Below, one piece after another: positions 8,164-17,019 of a DNA stretch of 64,000 bases (within the stretch, counting starts at the first letter, position 1; each line of letters opens with the position of its first letter). Under the pieces are notes generated by a model. It was not told where the DNA came from, ran no database searches, and was given only the letters and a program-made list of their open reading frames with translations. Origin of the DNA: Prochlorococcus sp. AG-409-N21 (GTDB taxonomy: Bacteria > Cyanobacteriota > Cyanobacteriia > PCC-6307 > Cyanobiaceae); NCBI GenBank assembly GCA_003215415.1, contig QCKK01000003.1, positions 38,099 through 102,098 on the forward strand, in the 5' to 3' direction. A program made the position numbers and the translations under genes.

Positions 8164-8391
8164 CTATTCATCCTTCTTCAAATTGCATGCTAAATCACAT
8201 TCGGTTAGCTCAGCTTTCGCTAGCCGGTCTAGCACTCTTGCCATATCAATAGATGATAATTCGCCATCGCTTCCCCACTTAAGCGTTGTCTTCCTTTGAA
8301 GTGGGATTTTTTTTGACTTTTGTTTTCGAGGACTTTTGTAGCTCACCCCTCGCCTCCTTTTAAACAATTTCAACATATTTAACCTTATCAA
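8164..8391 (-). CDS. Small basic protein, unknown function
   Basis: The frame encodes 75 residues, or 70 from the internal ATG at 8376. The N-terminal half is strongly basic (K-L-F-K-R-R-R-G, then several Lys and Arg), which could bind nucleic acid. The C-terminal half has D-M-A-R-V-L-D-R-L-A-K-A-E-L-T-E-C-D-L-A-C, an amphipathic helix with two cysteines. No named domain is recognised. Confidence 0.5.
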   Translation of the reverse strand: MIRLNMLKLFKRRRGVSYKSPRKQKSKKIPLQRKTTLKWGSDGELSSIDMARVLDRLAKAELTECDLACNLKKDE

Positions 8392-8684
8392 ATATCTGTG
8401 GATTCTCTTGACTAATCAAAATTCACTTGACTTAACGCTAATACCTTTGAACCGTAAGTGCTTTTACTTACAAGGCTTTTCATTCGCTATTGGTTAGGTC
8501 TTGGAAATTAGGCATATTAATCACTGTCAATCAAATATATCTAAGCGAATGCTGTTAGCGATTGGTAGGATATATTCGTAGTATTTTAATTAATAAGAAT
8601 TTTACAAGGCTAGTTAAAGCAAGAGCTTAGCCTCTAATTCCTGGCCACATACTATTTATAGTTAATCAATTGATAGAATTTTTT

Positions 8685-8849
8685 TTACAGAAGGTCGCTA
8701 GGCAAATTTGGAATCATTGATTTGAAATATGTTGTTAAGAACCAAAGTATTAAAACGTTTGCGACCATTGCTAGCGCGAACCTTACTCTTAGATCTTTTA
8801 CTAATGGGAGGAGAGTATCCCATATCTGAAGCATTGGACCACCAGCCAT
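8685..8849 (-). CDS. 54-residue single-span membrane protein
   Basis: The frame starts M-A-G-G-P-M-L-Q-I-W-D-T-L-L-P-L-V-K-D-L-R-V-R and has one membrane helix (F-A-L-A-M-V-A-N-V-L-I-L-W-F-L) followed by T-T-Y-F-K-S-M-I-P-N. A soluble head, one span and a short tail is the shape of small photosynthetic accessory subunits. It shares direction with the membrane protein at 8947-9147 and lies 97 bases after it, just upstream of pcb on the other strand. No family is recognised. Confidence 0.5.
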   Translation of the reverse strand: MAGGPMLQIWDTLLPLVKDLRVRFALAMVANVLILWFLTTYFKSMIPNLPSDLL

Positions 8850-8946
8850 GATTCAAATAAATAAGACGTTTCTATAAAGCTAAAGCAATTTACGATGATC
8901 TATGGACTTCCAGCTTTTTATTTGTCCGAATGGAAGTCTTTTCCCT

Positions 8947-9147
8947 TCAGAGTGCTTTGCCTGTTATGAAGGCATGAACAGCTGGAACTGTTCTATCGAG
9001 GAGAAAAACAAGAGCCACCAGGACATTTAGTCCTACAACAACTGCTCCCATCAAACGAGTTTGTTCACTACTGGTGTAGTCCCATTTGACTTGCTCTTGT
9101 TGATCTGAATCTGAGAGTTCAGCTTTTGATTGATTTGAATCTTCCAT
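8947..9147 (-). CDS. 66-residue single-span membrane protein
   Basis: A polar, acidic N-terminal segment (about 24 residues) with K-W-D-Y-T-S-S-E-Q-T-R precedes one long hydrophobic span, L-M-G-A-V-V-V-G-L-N-V-L-V-A-L-V-F-L-L, and a short tail. It lacks the E-x-x-N-G-R-x-A-M-x-G motif of high-light-inducible proteins, so I do not call it one. It is transcribed away from pcb, and the roughly 360 bases between them must hold both promoters. A role in thylakoid complexes is only a guess from size and position. Confidence 0.55.
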   Translation of the reverse strand: MEDSNQSKAELSDSDQQEQVKWDYTSSEQTRLMGAVVVGLNVLVALVFLLDRTVPAVHAFITGKAL

Positions 9148-9342
9148 GGTTTTGTAACTTCTAAGATAATTAGTAATTCAAACTCTTTTAAGAAGCTCGA
9201 GCCTGTTGAAGTTTCCTAACCTTTTAGCGCAAATAATTTTTTTTGTCTCCTGATTTTGAATTGATAATCTCAGAAAACCTTTACTGATGAAGCTTTTCAA
9301 GGCTTTCCACTCAGTCTAAAGCTCATTCCTCAAATTAAATTC

Positions 9343-9402
9343 GCTCCTCGAAAAGGCGGAGCCTCCCCTTTTTGAAATTAAAGGGCCAATTGATTTGGCT
9401 CT
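9343..9402 (+). promoter_or_regulatory. Two hairpins in the pcb 5' leader
   Basis: Two inverted repeats lie in tandem 110-170 bases before the pcb start: GCTCC at 9343-9347 with GGAGC at 9358-9362, then AGGGCCAA at 9382-9389 with TTGGCTCT at 9395-9402 (one G-T pair). The first is followed by a C- and T-rich run. They may stabilise the leader or attenuate transcription; no known riboswitch is recognised. Confidence 0.4.
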
Positions 9403-9511
9403 TCGTAATTTCATTTTATAAAAGTCTTGTGACAGACCTCCTGAAATATTTTTTTTTTGCACTTTTTAAACTAATCTCATACAGCTTTGCCGCCTTGCAC
9501 CCTAAAAAATT

Positions 9512-10570
9512 ATGCAGACCTATGGAAAACCAGATGTCACCTACGGGTGGTGGGCTGGTAATTCTGGGGTCACCAATCGCTCAGGTAAATTCATTGCAGC
9601 TCATGCCGCTCATACCGGCCTGATTGCTTTCTGGGCAGGTGCCTTCACTCTTTTTGAACTAGCTAGATTTGATCCCACATTGCCAATGGGGCATCAGCCA
9701 CTTATTGCGTTGCCTCACTTGGCTGCTCTAGGCATTGGATTCGGACCAAACGGCGAAATAATGGGAGATACCTCGACTGTTGTAGCAGTCGCTGTTGTTC
9801 ACCTTGTTGCTTCAATGGTTTATGGAGCCGGAGGACTTCTGCACTCTCTCCTTTTCACAGGAGATATGCAGGATTCAAAGGTCCCTCAAGCTAGAAAGTT
9901 CAAGCTTGAATGGGATAACCCTGATAACCAGACTTTTATTCTTGGTCACCACCTAATTTTCTTTGGTTTAGCCAATATTTGGTTTGTTGAATGGGCTGCA
10001 AATCACGGCATCTATGACGCTTCTATAGAAGCTGTTCGCCAGGTTCAATACAACTTGGATTTGAGCATGGTTTGGAATCACCAATTTGACTTCCTTAATA
10101 TCGACAGTCTTGAAGATGTAATGGGAGGACATGCTTTCTTGGCCTTCTTCCAGATTGGTGGAGGAGCATTCCACATTGCTACCAAACAAATTGGTGAGTA
10201 CACCAAGTTCAAAGGTTCAGGCCTCCTATCAGCTGAGGCTGTACTTTCTTGGTCTTGTGCAGGAATTGGTTGGTGTGCGATTGTTGCAGCCTTCTGGTGT
10301 GCAACGAATACCACTGTTTATCCAGAAGCTTTCTTTGGAGAGCCTCTCTCATTGAAGTTCAGCATTTCTCCTTATTGGATAGATACGGCTGTTCTTCCTG
10401 ACGGAGCACATACTTCACGTGCTTGGCTGACCAACATTCATTACTACTTGGGATTCTTCTTTATCCAAGGCCACCTATGGCATGCATTACGTGCTATGGG
10501 ATTTGATTTCAAGCGCGTAACAAGTGCTATTGGAAATCTTGACAGCGCATCAGTTACTCTGAATGACTGA
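9512..10570 (+). CDS. pcb: Chlorophyll a/b-binding light-harvesting protein Pcb
   Basis: The 352-residue protein belongs to the Pcb/IsiA/CP43 antenna family. It starts M-Q-T-Y-G-K-P-D-V-T-Y-G-W-W-A-G-N-S-G and has six membrane helices carrying conserved His ligands for chlorophyll, as in K-F-I-A-A-H-A-A-H-T-G, A-L-P-H-L-A-A-L-G, V-V-H-L-V-A-S-M-V, L-G-H-H-L-I-F-F-G and the last helix N-I-H-Y-Y-L-G-F-F-F-I-Q-G-H. The large lumenal loop of CP43 is absent, as expected. Pcb proteins bind divinyl chlorophylls a and b around photosystem II or I. Which paralogue this is cannot be told from one sequence. A strong terminator follows. Confidence 0.97.
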   Translation: MQTYGKPDVTYGWWAGNSGVTNRSGKFIAAHAAHTGLIAFWAGAFTLFELARFDPTLPMGHQPLIALPHLAALGIGFGPNGEIMGDTSTVVAVAVVHLVASMVYGAGGLLHSLLFTGDMQDSKVPQARKFKLEWDNPDNQTFILGHHLIFFGLANIWFVEWAANHGIYDASIEAVRQVQYNLDLSMVWNHQFDFLNIDSLEDVMGGHAFLAFFQIGGGAFHIATKQIGEYTKFKGSGLLSAEAVLSWSCAGIGWCAIVAAFWCATNTTVYPEAFFGEPLSLKFSISPYWIDTAVLPDGAHTSRAWLTNIHYYLGFFFIQGHLWHALRAMGFDFKRVTSAIGNLDSASVTLND

Positions 10571-10612
10571 TCTGATCAAATAAATAAGAAGACATCTTCT
10601 TGGTTATTTGAC

Positions 10613-10644
10613 AAAAAAACCTCGCCACAAGGCGAGGTTTTTTT
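10613..10644 (+). terminator. Rho-independent terminator of pcb
   Basis: ACCTCGCC and GGCGAGGT form a perfect stem around an ACAA loop (about 10619-10638), flanked by A-runs and followed by seven T. It starts about 45 bases after the pcb stop. The A-run before the stem would also give a T-run on the other strand, so it could work in both directions. Confidence 0.92.
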
Positions 10645-10767
10645 GTGGATTGTTTGATTCGTTAGGAGGTTACTAATATCTTTTTATAACTCAGGCCTTT
10701 CAAATCTCACAAAATTATTTTCTGATTTTTACATTCAGATTTGTATTTTGCTTTCTTTTTAAAGTAT

Positions 10768-11028
10768 ATGCTTGATATTTACTCTTTATTTGGTGTCTAT
10801 CGCAAGAATGTTACTCCATATATGGTAGTTGCTATTTTCTTCTTTTTGTAGCTTCATAAGGGGGATTCTCAAGTAAGAAAATTGGACAATAAAACATACC
10901 CTTTTGCTACTAAATCGCTAATACAATCAGATATTGATAGGGCCAATCAGAAAAAAGTTGATCTAAAACCCAAGCTTGGACTTATTGAACTCGTTTTTCA
11001 TGCATGTATGCTTCTGCTACTTGTCTAG
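10768..11028 (+). pseudogene. Interrupted small membrane-protein gene
   Basis: From ATG 10768 one frame reads M-L-D-I-Y-S-L-F-G-V-Y-R-K-N-V-T-P-Y-M-V-V-A-I-F-F-F-L, meets TAG at 10849-10851, then continues open in the same frame for 58 more codons to TAG at 11026. The second part has a polar stretch with K-S-L-I-Q-S-D-I-D-R-A-N-Q-K-K and a C-terminal hydrophobic tail. Without the stop it would be a protein of about 86 residues with a hydrophobic segment at each end. Alternatively the second part alone (from TTG 10882, 48 residues) is a small gene. The family is not recognised. Confidence 0.35.
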
Positions 11029-11219
11029 AGCCAATTAAACATCTTTTTCCTTATCAGCAGTTTAGGAAAAGACTTTTAAAAACAAAAAAATTTAATTGAT
11101 GAGATTAGTAAAATGATCAATCAGATTTTTTGAATAATTTGCCTATTCAAAGGCTTACAATCCAGGTGCTTGTAATTTTTATTGGGAAATAGAGAAAATG
11201 TTTCTGACTTAAGTAAGAG

Positions 11220-12602
11220 ATGACTTTTTTTGATCGCCTAATGAAATTCCTTGCGCAGTTTCCAACTGCCCAAGGAATTTGGCTTTCAGTTCTTTTGCTA
11301 TTTCTTCTTGGAATTTTACTGACTTTAGGGCGTCGGCTTGAGCCGGCCTTGAAACTTGAGCGAATTGGGATTCCTATTGCTCTTTTGGTTGGATTTGCTG
11401 CGTTATTAATAGGTCCATATGGCCCTATACCACTTTTAAAAGAATCAGTAACAGATGTTTGGGTCAGGTTGCCTACACCACTGCTCACACTTGTGTTTGC
11501 CACTTTAATGCTTGGAAGACCACTTCCAAGCATTAAAGGTTTATTGAAACCAGTTTTTTCTCAAGCATTATTAGGACTCCTTTTGGGTTTTGGGCAATAT
11601 TTATTTGGTGGACTAGTAGTTTTATTTGTACTAACTCCACTATTAGGTGTAGATCCTTTGATGGGGTGTCTTATTGAAGTTGGATTTGAGGGAGGTCACG
11701 GCGCTGCGGCTGTTATGGGCGAAAGCTTTAAAAGACTCGGATTTCAAGCCGGTCTTGATTTAGGGATGGCAATGGCAACGGTTGGCCTTCTTTCTTCGAC
11801 ACTTATTGGTAGCGCACTAGTTGTTATAGGCCGTTGGAGTGGTTGGATGGTTAAGAATAATCAGGATGTTTCTATCTCAGAAACTGAACCAGAGGAATCT
11901 ATAAGCGTTATAGAACAATTTAATCTTTTATTGATTAATTTGGCTCTTGCAGGGGCAGCTGTTTTGCTTGGCGTTTTAATGCTTACTTTCCTTCGATCTA
12001 TATCTTCTTTCTTTGGAGATATATTTCATCAAGTTATAAGTGTTTTCCCTGTATTCCCTTTGGCATTATTAGGTTCTTTTTTGATAAGATTTTCAATGGA
12101 AAAAATTGATAAAACCGAGTTTGTATCACAATTGCTACAGCGAGAAATAGGCACTATTTCGACAGATTTATTAATCGCAACTGCCATTGCTAGTCTTAAT
12201 ATCCCTTTATTAGTAAATGACTGGGTCCCCATATTAGTTCTATCGGTAACAGGATTGACATGGAATCTTTTTGGTATGCTTTTGTCTAGATATATATTTA
12301 GTGAAGAATGGTTTGAGCGGTCAATTGCTGAATTCGGTAATGCCACTGGCGTTGCAGCCAGTGGCCTACTTCTTCTAAGACTTGCAGATCCTCTTAATTT
12401 AACAAGGACTCTTCCAGTCTTTTCAATGAAACAGTTGTTATTACAACCACTCCTTTCGGGCGGACTAATTACTGTTGTAGCTCCTTTGATTGTTCTAAAA
12501 GTAGGACTGATTGAATGGACTGAGATTTGTGGTGTTATAACACTTGTAGCCATTTCTCTGGCATTTGTTATTCAGAGATATCCAGTTGAAAATCCTCTAT
12601 AG
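11220..12602 (+). CDS. GltS-like sodium:glutamate symporter family protein
   Basis: The 460-residue membrane protein has about ten or more helices and the GltS-type re-entrant signatures: G-F-E-G-G-H-G-A-A-A-V-M-G in the first half and E-F-G-N-A-T-G-V-A-A-S-G in the second, in the usual inverted-repeat arrangement. GltS carries glutamate with Na+; the substrate here is inferred only. A long polar loop with E-T-E-P-E-E-S-I-S separates the halves. A weak hairpin terminator follows directly. The gene stands alone between noncoding stretches. Confidence 0.82.
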   Translation: MTFFDRLMKFLAQFPTAQGIWLSVLLLFLLGILLTLGRRLEPALKLERIGIPIALLVGFAALLIGPYGPIPLLKESVTDVWVRLPTPLLTLVFATLMLGRPLPSIKGLLKPVFSQALLGLLLGFGQYLFGGLVVLFVLTPLLGVDPLMGCLIEVGFEGGHGAAAVMGESFKRLGFQAGLDLGMAMATVGLLSSTLIGSALVVIGRWSGWMVKNNQDVSISETEPEESISVIEQFNLLLINLALAGAAVLLGVLMLTFLRSISSFFGDIFHQVISVFPVFPLALLGSFLIRFSMEKIDKTEFVSQLLQREIGTISTDLLIATAIASLNIPLLVNDWVPILVLSVTGLTWNLFGMLLSRYIFSEEWFERSIAEFGNATGVAASGLLLLRLADPLNLTRTLPVFSMKQLLLQPLLSGGLITVVAPLIVLKVGLIEWTEICGVITLVAISLAFVIQRYPVENPL

Positions 12603-12632
12603 CCTAAATCGAAGATAAGGCTAAATTATTTT
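12600..12632 (+). terminator. Hairpin terminator after the GltS-like gene
   Basis: TAGCCT (12600-12605) pairs with AGGCTA (12618-12623) and the stem is followed by a T-rich run. The first arm overlaps the stop codon of the symporter gene. The stem is only 6 bp, so termination is moderate at best. Confidence 0.5.
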
Positions 12633-12723
12633 TAATTGCAATTTAAGATTTTGATTGAGATCAGAATCTCTTTGGTCTATAATTTTTACAAATTTAGATT
12701 TAGCCTTCTAAGATTCTATTAAA

Positions 12724-12972
12724 ATGTCATTTACAGGTATTCCCCGTCAGGAATCAAAAGAGAAATGGTTTAAAAGCCATCTATTAGATAGAGAGGTTGA
12801 GCTTAAGGAGCTATACGAATTACCGCAAAATGAGCTTGATTTATTAATGGCTGAAACGGCAGAATATAGAAGTGATCCAGGTAATAGAGATAGAAACATT
12901 GGAAAATATTGTACCGCGGGTTACTTTTTAGAATTATCAAGGATAGTTGATAAACGTAGGCTAGAAGAATAA
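12724..12972 (+). CDS. Conserved small picocyanobacterial protein
   Basis: The 82-residue soluble protein is charged and helical, with W-F-K-S-H-L-L-D-R-E-V-E-L-K-E-L-Y-E-L-P, then E-T-A-E-Y-R-S-D-P-G-N-R-D-R-N-I-G-K-Y-C-T-A-G-Y-F-L-E-L-S. The composition and the well-formed ATG start after a noncoding gap support a real gene. I know of no function and no named domain. Confidence 0.6.
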   Translation: MSFTGIPRQESKEKWFKSHLLDREVELKELYELPQNELDLLMAETAEYRSDPGNRDRNIGKYCTAGYFLELSRIVDKRRLEE

Positions 12973-13025
12973 TAATTAATTTCTTAGAAATAATATCTGC
13001 AAACTAATAAAAATATAGCCCTAAA

Positions 13026-13925
13026 TTATATAAGGTGTCGCTTTAATGCTGATATGTCTTCGTCTTGAAAACCTTTTTTAATTAATTTTTCTTCAATTTT
13101 TCTTATTTTATCTGTGATATCAATATCTAAACCTAAACTATTTGCAAGATCTATAGCAATATCCAGATCTTTCTTGTGCAAACTAATTTTGAATCCCAAT
13201 GGATAATAGTTATTTAACATATTCGTAGACCTATTGCGAACTACCCATGAATCAGCAGCACCTGTTTGTAATGTCCTAAGTACCTTTTTCATTGGTAAAT
13301 TAAGCTTTTCTCCAAGGGCAGTTGCCTCGGCTAAGGCAATACAATTTCCTGCAACCAGTATCTGATTAATAGCTTTAACTTCTTGACCTTTTCCTACCTC
13401 TCCAAAATGTACTATTTTTTTTCCAATTACTCCTAAGATAGTACTTACCCTTTTCAACTGATTAACATCACCACCAACAAATAATGTTAAGTTACCTGAT
13501 TCTGCTGCTTCTGTGCCTCCAGTTACAGGACAGTCTAAGTATCCAATTCCAGAGTTGAAGAGTCGTTTATGTATACTCCTTGATTTGTCAGGAGATATTG
13601 TTGAGCAATCTATAATAATCGAGCCTTTACTTATTGAATCAATAACTCCATGCTTTCCAAATATTACTGACTCAACTGCTTGGCAGTCAGTTACACAAAT
13701 TAGGATTGCATCAGAATTAACTCCAACTTCATATGGATAATCACAGCCTTTTGAATTTGCTAGAGCCTTATATTTGTTTGCATTTCTACTGCGAGTATGA
13801 ACTTTAAGATTATATCCAAATGATGATAAGTTTTTAGCTATATGAATTCCTATAGAACCCAAGCCAATTAGGCCTAGATTAGAAGGTGGATCAATGACTC
13901 CTGTTACAGCTTTTAGATTTTCCAT
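13026..13925 (-). CDS. NAD(P)-dependent beta-hydroxyacid dehydrogenase family protein
   Basis: The 299-residue protein follows the 3-hydroxyisobutyrate dehydrogenase family in order: Rossmann motif L-I-G-L-G-S-I-G at about residue 18, the substrate motif D-C-P-V-T-G-G-T-E-A-A-E-S-G at about 131, and the catalytic region G-K-G-Q-E-V-K-A-I-N-Q with the conserved Lys. Relatives reduce succinic semialdehyde, glyoxylate or tartronate semialdehyde; the exact substrate cannot be read here. It is followed 8 bases later on the same strand by a GST-like gene and then a metallo-hydrolase, suggesting a small operon read from right to left. Confidence 0.85.
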   Translation of the reverse strand: MENLKAVTGVIDPPSNLGLIGLGSIGIHIAKNLSSFGYNLKVHTRSRNANKYKALANSKGCDYPYEVGVNSDAILICVTDCQAVESVIFGKHGVIDSISKGSIIIDCSTISPDKSRSIHKRLFNSGIGYLDCPVTGGTEAAESGNLTLFVGGDVNQLKRVSTILGVIGKKIVHFGEVGKGQEVKAINQILVAGNCIALAEATALGEKLNLPMKKVLRTLQTGAADSWVVRNRSTNMLNNYYPLGFKISLHKKDLDIAIDLANSLGLDIDITDKIRKIEEKLIKKGFQDEDISALKRHLI

Positions 13926-13933
13926 TTCAGATA

Positions 13934-14611
13934 CTAAGTTCTATAATTAAATATATTGTCATTTTGATCTTTATCCCATAGGGAGTATTTTTGCATCACA
14001 TATAAAAACAAAGGGTTATTTAAGTATCTAAACAACCATTTTTTTAAATGAGTGAGCTCTAAGTCTTCATCAAAATACTTGGGATTTGTTATGCGATATT
14101 GCCGAACAAATGGCCATATTGCTAAGTCAGCTAGAGACTCTTCTTTACCTAAAAGCCAACCTGTTGAATTAGATGAATTAGCATCTATTTGATTTGAGAG
14201 TTTTACTAGTATTTTTTTTGCTTGAGTTCTATGATATTCTGCATCTACTTCTTCATATCTGTTTGTATATTTGTATCTGTCCAGATGGAATTTAAATCTT
14301 GTATCATTCGTAAGTATATATTCCTTAACTTCTTGACAATTGTCGGTGGATAATTTGTCTATTAAGTTGCGATTTGTTTTTGCATTATTTATAGCCCAAT
14401 TCATGATTTCTATACTTTCTTGAATAATCTCTTGATTGGATGTTAGGAGGACAGGAACCGTACCCTTTGGAGAGATCTCTAATAATTCTTCTGGCTTGTT
14501 CTTTAGGTCTATCTCTCGAATTATTATACTAATGCCACATAGAGCGATCATCCATCTTGCTCTAATTGCGAATGGACATCTTCTGAAACTATATAGAATG
14601 TGATCATTCAT
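13934..14611 (-). CDS. Glutathione S-transferase family protein
   Basis: The 225-residue protein has a thioredoxin-like N-terminal domain with S-F-R-R-C-P-F-A-I-R-A-R and the cis-proline segment G-T-V-P-V-L, followed by I-Q-E-S-I-E-I, the glutathione-binding turn. The C-terminal half is helical, with the L-A-D-L-A-I-W-P-F motif. The Cys in R-C-P-F fits glutaredoxin-like, beta- or omega-type GSTs. Substrate unknown. It lies between the dehydrogenase and the metallo-hydrolase genes on the same strand. Confidence 0.85.
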   Translation of the reverse strand: MNDHILYSFRRCPFAIRARWMIALCGISIIIREIDLKNKPEELLEISPKGTVPVLLTSNQEIIQESIEIMNWAINNAKTNRNLIDKLSTDNCQEVKEYILTNDTRFKFHLDRYKYTNRYEEVDAEYHRTQAKKILVKLSNQIDANSSNSTGWLLGKEESLADLAIWPFVRQYRITNPKYFDEDLELTHLKKWLFRYLNNPLFLYVMQKYSLWDKDQNDNIFNYRT

Positions 14612-14658
14612 TTTTACATTATAATTACAGTGTATGCCATTGTATCCTTTATGTTGAT

Positions 14659-15429
14659 TTAACCCTTAACCACTTTATATCTATGCCATGGTCGGGGATC
14701 TATAATTATTCTATTATTCTTAAATTTGTCAAGCTCAGCATTGCTAGCGTTATTCACCTTGAAAATTTTGCTAAGCAGGCCGTCGAACTTTATGTCTCCC
14801 CCGACCGTACTTGAAAAGATATAGTTTGGATTGAATCTTTCAATAAGTTCTATAGTTGCACTATTACCTCTAATTATTTTTCCAATTAAAGGAATAGAGA
14901 TATCAACAACAGGAGTAATAACTAAATCTAGCTTTTGCGGTTTTAATTTGTCATCTATAAAGCCGTGTGGCTCTATATATATTGAGAAATTATCTTTCTT
15001 TATCAAATAGCCATTCTCGATTGATGGAACTGGGGCACCCTTAGTTGCTTTTATATCTATATCATCAATTATATTAGTATTTCCAGGGTCCATTCTGTAT
15101 ATCTTTTTGAATCCAAGCTTAGTTGCTAATTCAGTTGCTTTTTTTGATCCTATTACTGGAATTGATTTCCCAAGTTTCTCTAATGTTGGAGGATGTGTGT
15201 GATCTGGAAGCCCTTGGGTTAGGAGGATTAAATCGATCTTGCTAGTTATTTCTCTCTCAAAAGGCAGACTTCCCTTTAGAAACCATTTTCCTGGCGGGAA
15301 TACAAGTTCTCCTGTCAGCCATGGATCTATTAGTAAATTCACTCCATTGAATTCTATGAGCCATCCATTGGCCCCAAAGTATGTTGCCCAGATGGAGTTT
15401 TCTTTTGATGTTGATTGAGAGGAGCCCAT
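14659..15429 (-). CDS. Metallo-beta-lactamase-fold protein with altered metal motif
   Basis: The 256-residue protein has the fold signature of UPF0173-like cyanobacterial hydrolases: Y-F-G-A-N-G-W-L-I-E-F-N-G, then L-L-I-D-P-W-L-T-G-E. Where active enzymes have H-x-H-x-D-H it reads T-Q-G-L-P-D-H-T-H-P-P-T-L, so the first two His are Gln and Leu while D-H is kept. This variant may be normal for its cyanobacterial subfamily, but it implies loss or change of one metal site. It is probably the first gene of the set with the GST and the dehydrogenase. Confidence 0.75.
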   Translation of the reverse strand: MGSSQSTSKENSIWATYFGANGWLIEFNGVNLLIDPWLTGELVFPPGKWFLKGSLPFEREITSKIDLILLTQGLPDHTHPPTLEKLGKSIPVIGSKKATELATKLGFKKIYRMDPGNTNIIDDIDIKATKGAPVPSIENGYLIKKDNFSIYIEPHGFIDDKLKPQKLDLVITPVVDISIPLIGKIIRGNSATIELIERFNPNYIFSSTVGGDIKFDGLLSKIFKVNNASNAELDKFKNNRIIIDPRPWHRYKVVKG

Positions 15430-15667
15430 GCCTTATTAGTGGAATGTATATATTGATTTAGGAATAGAGTTCGTTTCATAAGTCTAATCATTATATTTGA
15501 TGTATATAACCTTTATTATTATTCATATCTTCTTGGAGAGATCAGAAACCAAATTGATTCCAAATAATTTTGTTCTGGCTCTTGCCTTTTGATTAGTTAG
15601 CATGCATAAAGGGGCTAACAGAATTGGTTCTAATATTCTGTTTCTATAATCACAGCTTTATGCTCTT

Positions 15668-15943
15668 ATGACCCTTGTCAATTACTTGGAATTTCTAGAG
15701 CCTCTTCAAGAAAATGTTACGAGAGTATATTCAACTACATCAGGGATTATTAGCATTTTACTTGTTCTATGGTGTTTGAATTTTTTAGCCGGATTAATCC
15801 AACGTACATATGCTTCTGGCTTGGCCTTTGGTCATTTCTATAGGCAACATTTGCATAGTCCCTTTAGCAGAGCTCTTCGGTTACTGCTGGCCTTGTTTTT
15901 AAGGCGAAAAAATTCAGTGAAATTGAATACGACAAGTAATTAA
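15668..15943 (+). CDS. Small conserved membrane protein
   Basis: The 91-residue protein has one clear membrane span (S-G-I-I-S-I-L-L-V-L-W-C-L-N-F-L-A-G-L-I) and a second amphipathic, basic hydrophobic helix (A-L-R-L-L-L-A-L-F-L-R-R). A histidine-rich link F-G-H-F-Y-R-Q-H-L-H lies between them. No catalytic motif is visible. ATG 15668 is the first in-frame start. Function unknown; it probably sits in the inner or thylakoid membrane. Confidence 0.6.
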   Translation: MTLVNYLEFLEPLQENVTRVYSTTSGIISILLVLWCLNFLAGLIQRTYASGLAFGHFYRQHLHSPFSRALRLLLALFLRRKNSVKLNTTSN

Positions 15944-16062
15944 AATTGAAAACCTCTGACTTGATTTTGTGGATTGAGGCAAGTCTTCTTAGGTTGGTTT
16001 TGCTTCTTTCAAAGCCTTGCCAAGAAGATTTGCCCCATTCACAGGTTTTGGAATTTTGACTA

Positions 16063-16200
16063 TCAGCCGTTAACCAAACCTACAACTAGAGTCACAACTG
16101 CTACAAGTAGCCCCCCCCACTTGATTACAGGCTCCTCTTTGTTATATGTGCTTGCTGCTAATAGAGCAGAGAGTTGAACTACAACAATTGGATCAGACAT
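16063..16200 (-). CDS. 45-residue membrane protein
   Basis: A short frame encodes M-S-D-P-I-V-V-V-Q-L-S-A-L-L-A-A-S-T-Y, then N-K-E-E-P-V-I-K-W-G-G, then L-L-V-A-V-V-T-L-V-V-G-L-V-N-G. That gives two hydrophobic segments with a polar link, or one span plus an amphipathic helix. The regular pattern and clean start and stop suggest a real small membrane protein. The opposite strand also has an open frame here, but its product looks less protein-like. No family is recognised. Confidence 0.45.
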   Translation of the reverse strand: MSDPIVVVQLSALLAASTYNKEEPVIKWGGLLVAVVTLVVGLVNG

Positions 16201-16512
16201 GGTTGATAGGAGAAATATCAACTATTTTGTAGCAAGGCATACATATTTCGTCCATATTTATTAAGCAATGCTCAGTCTCAATTGAAATTTTAATCGTTCA
16301 TTCTTTCGAAACTAAGCTTTAGGTTAAGCCTTTTTTGTTGTAGGTAAGACTTTTTAAGTTACCCGCTTGCCAGATCTAGCAGTACATTTGGCCGAAATAT
16401 TGATTCAAAATCAAACTTCTTTGGCTAATTTCATCTGGATACGCTGACTATGCTTCCTATTTTATTTTTAAGCTTCAGAATGTAGATGAATGGCATATTT
16501 TTATTTTTTTGA

Positions 16513-16713
16513 ATGACTTCTGCTCACCTTCTCAAGGCCTATACAGTTCAATATAGAGATATTCAAAGCAAACATCATGAGTTCTGTGCGTATGCAAAAG
16601 ACTCTTATGATGCGAGATTAATAGCTATGGAAGCGAATACTTATCTCCGTGATCATCCACATGCTATTGACTCTATTCGCCTCGAAAAAGCATGCACTGT
16701 AGCCAGTTTATAA
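16513..16713 (+). CDS. Conserved small picocyanobacterial protein
   Basis: The 66-residue soluble protein contains Y-T-V-Q-Y-R-D and the helical stretch D-S-Y-D-A-R-L-I-A-M-E-A-N-T-Y-L, then H-P-H-A-I-D-S-I-R-L-E-K-A. It looks like a compact alpha/beta domain. I associate the pattern with a conserved marine picocyanobacterial family without known function. Gaps of about 300 bases on each side hold no other gene that I can support. Confidence 0.6.
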   Translation: MTSAHLLKAYTVQYRDIQSKHHEFCAYAKDSYDARLIAMEANTYLRDHPHAIDSIRLEKACTVASL

Positions 16714-17019
16714 GGGTTTGAGGTTATTTTGAATCTGCTTTCAATTTAGTCAATTGTAGCGATCGAATAATTTGTGTTGCTTCAGCCACCTTAATTCACT
16801 TTCTTTTTCCTGCGTCCTGATACTTCTACAGTGTTCACAGCTGCATAACTCATTGTTTCTATGACTAAAATCTTTTTCAGGGCTCATGAAAGTTCCTTGC
16901 ATAGTTGAAGCCTCTAAAATCTTTAATTACATACATCTAAACAAATCCAGGGAAGGTTAGCCAGTTGATATGGTATTTAGTAAACTTTTCACTGAATTTA
17001 TAAGTGATCAATTCTTTGA

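Noticed and set aside
15974..16177. 67-residue plus-strand protein
   Set aside because: It covers the opposite strand of a better small membrane protein (16063-16200), has a mixed composition and no motif.
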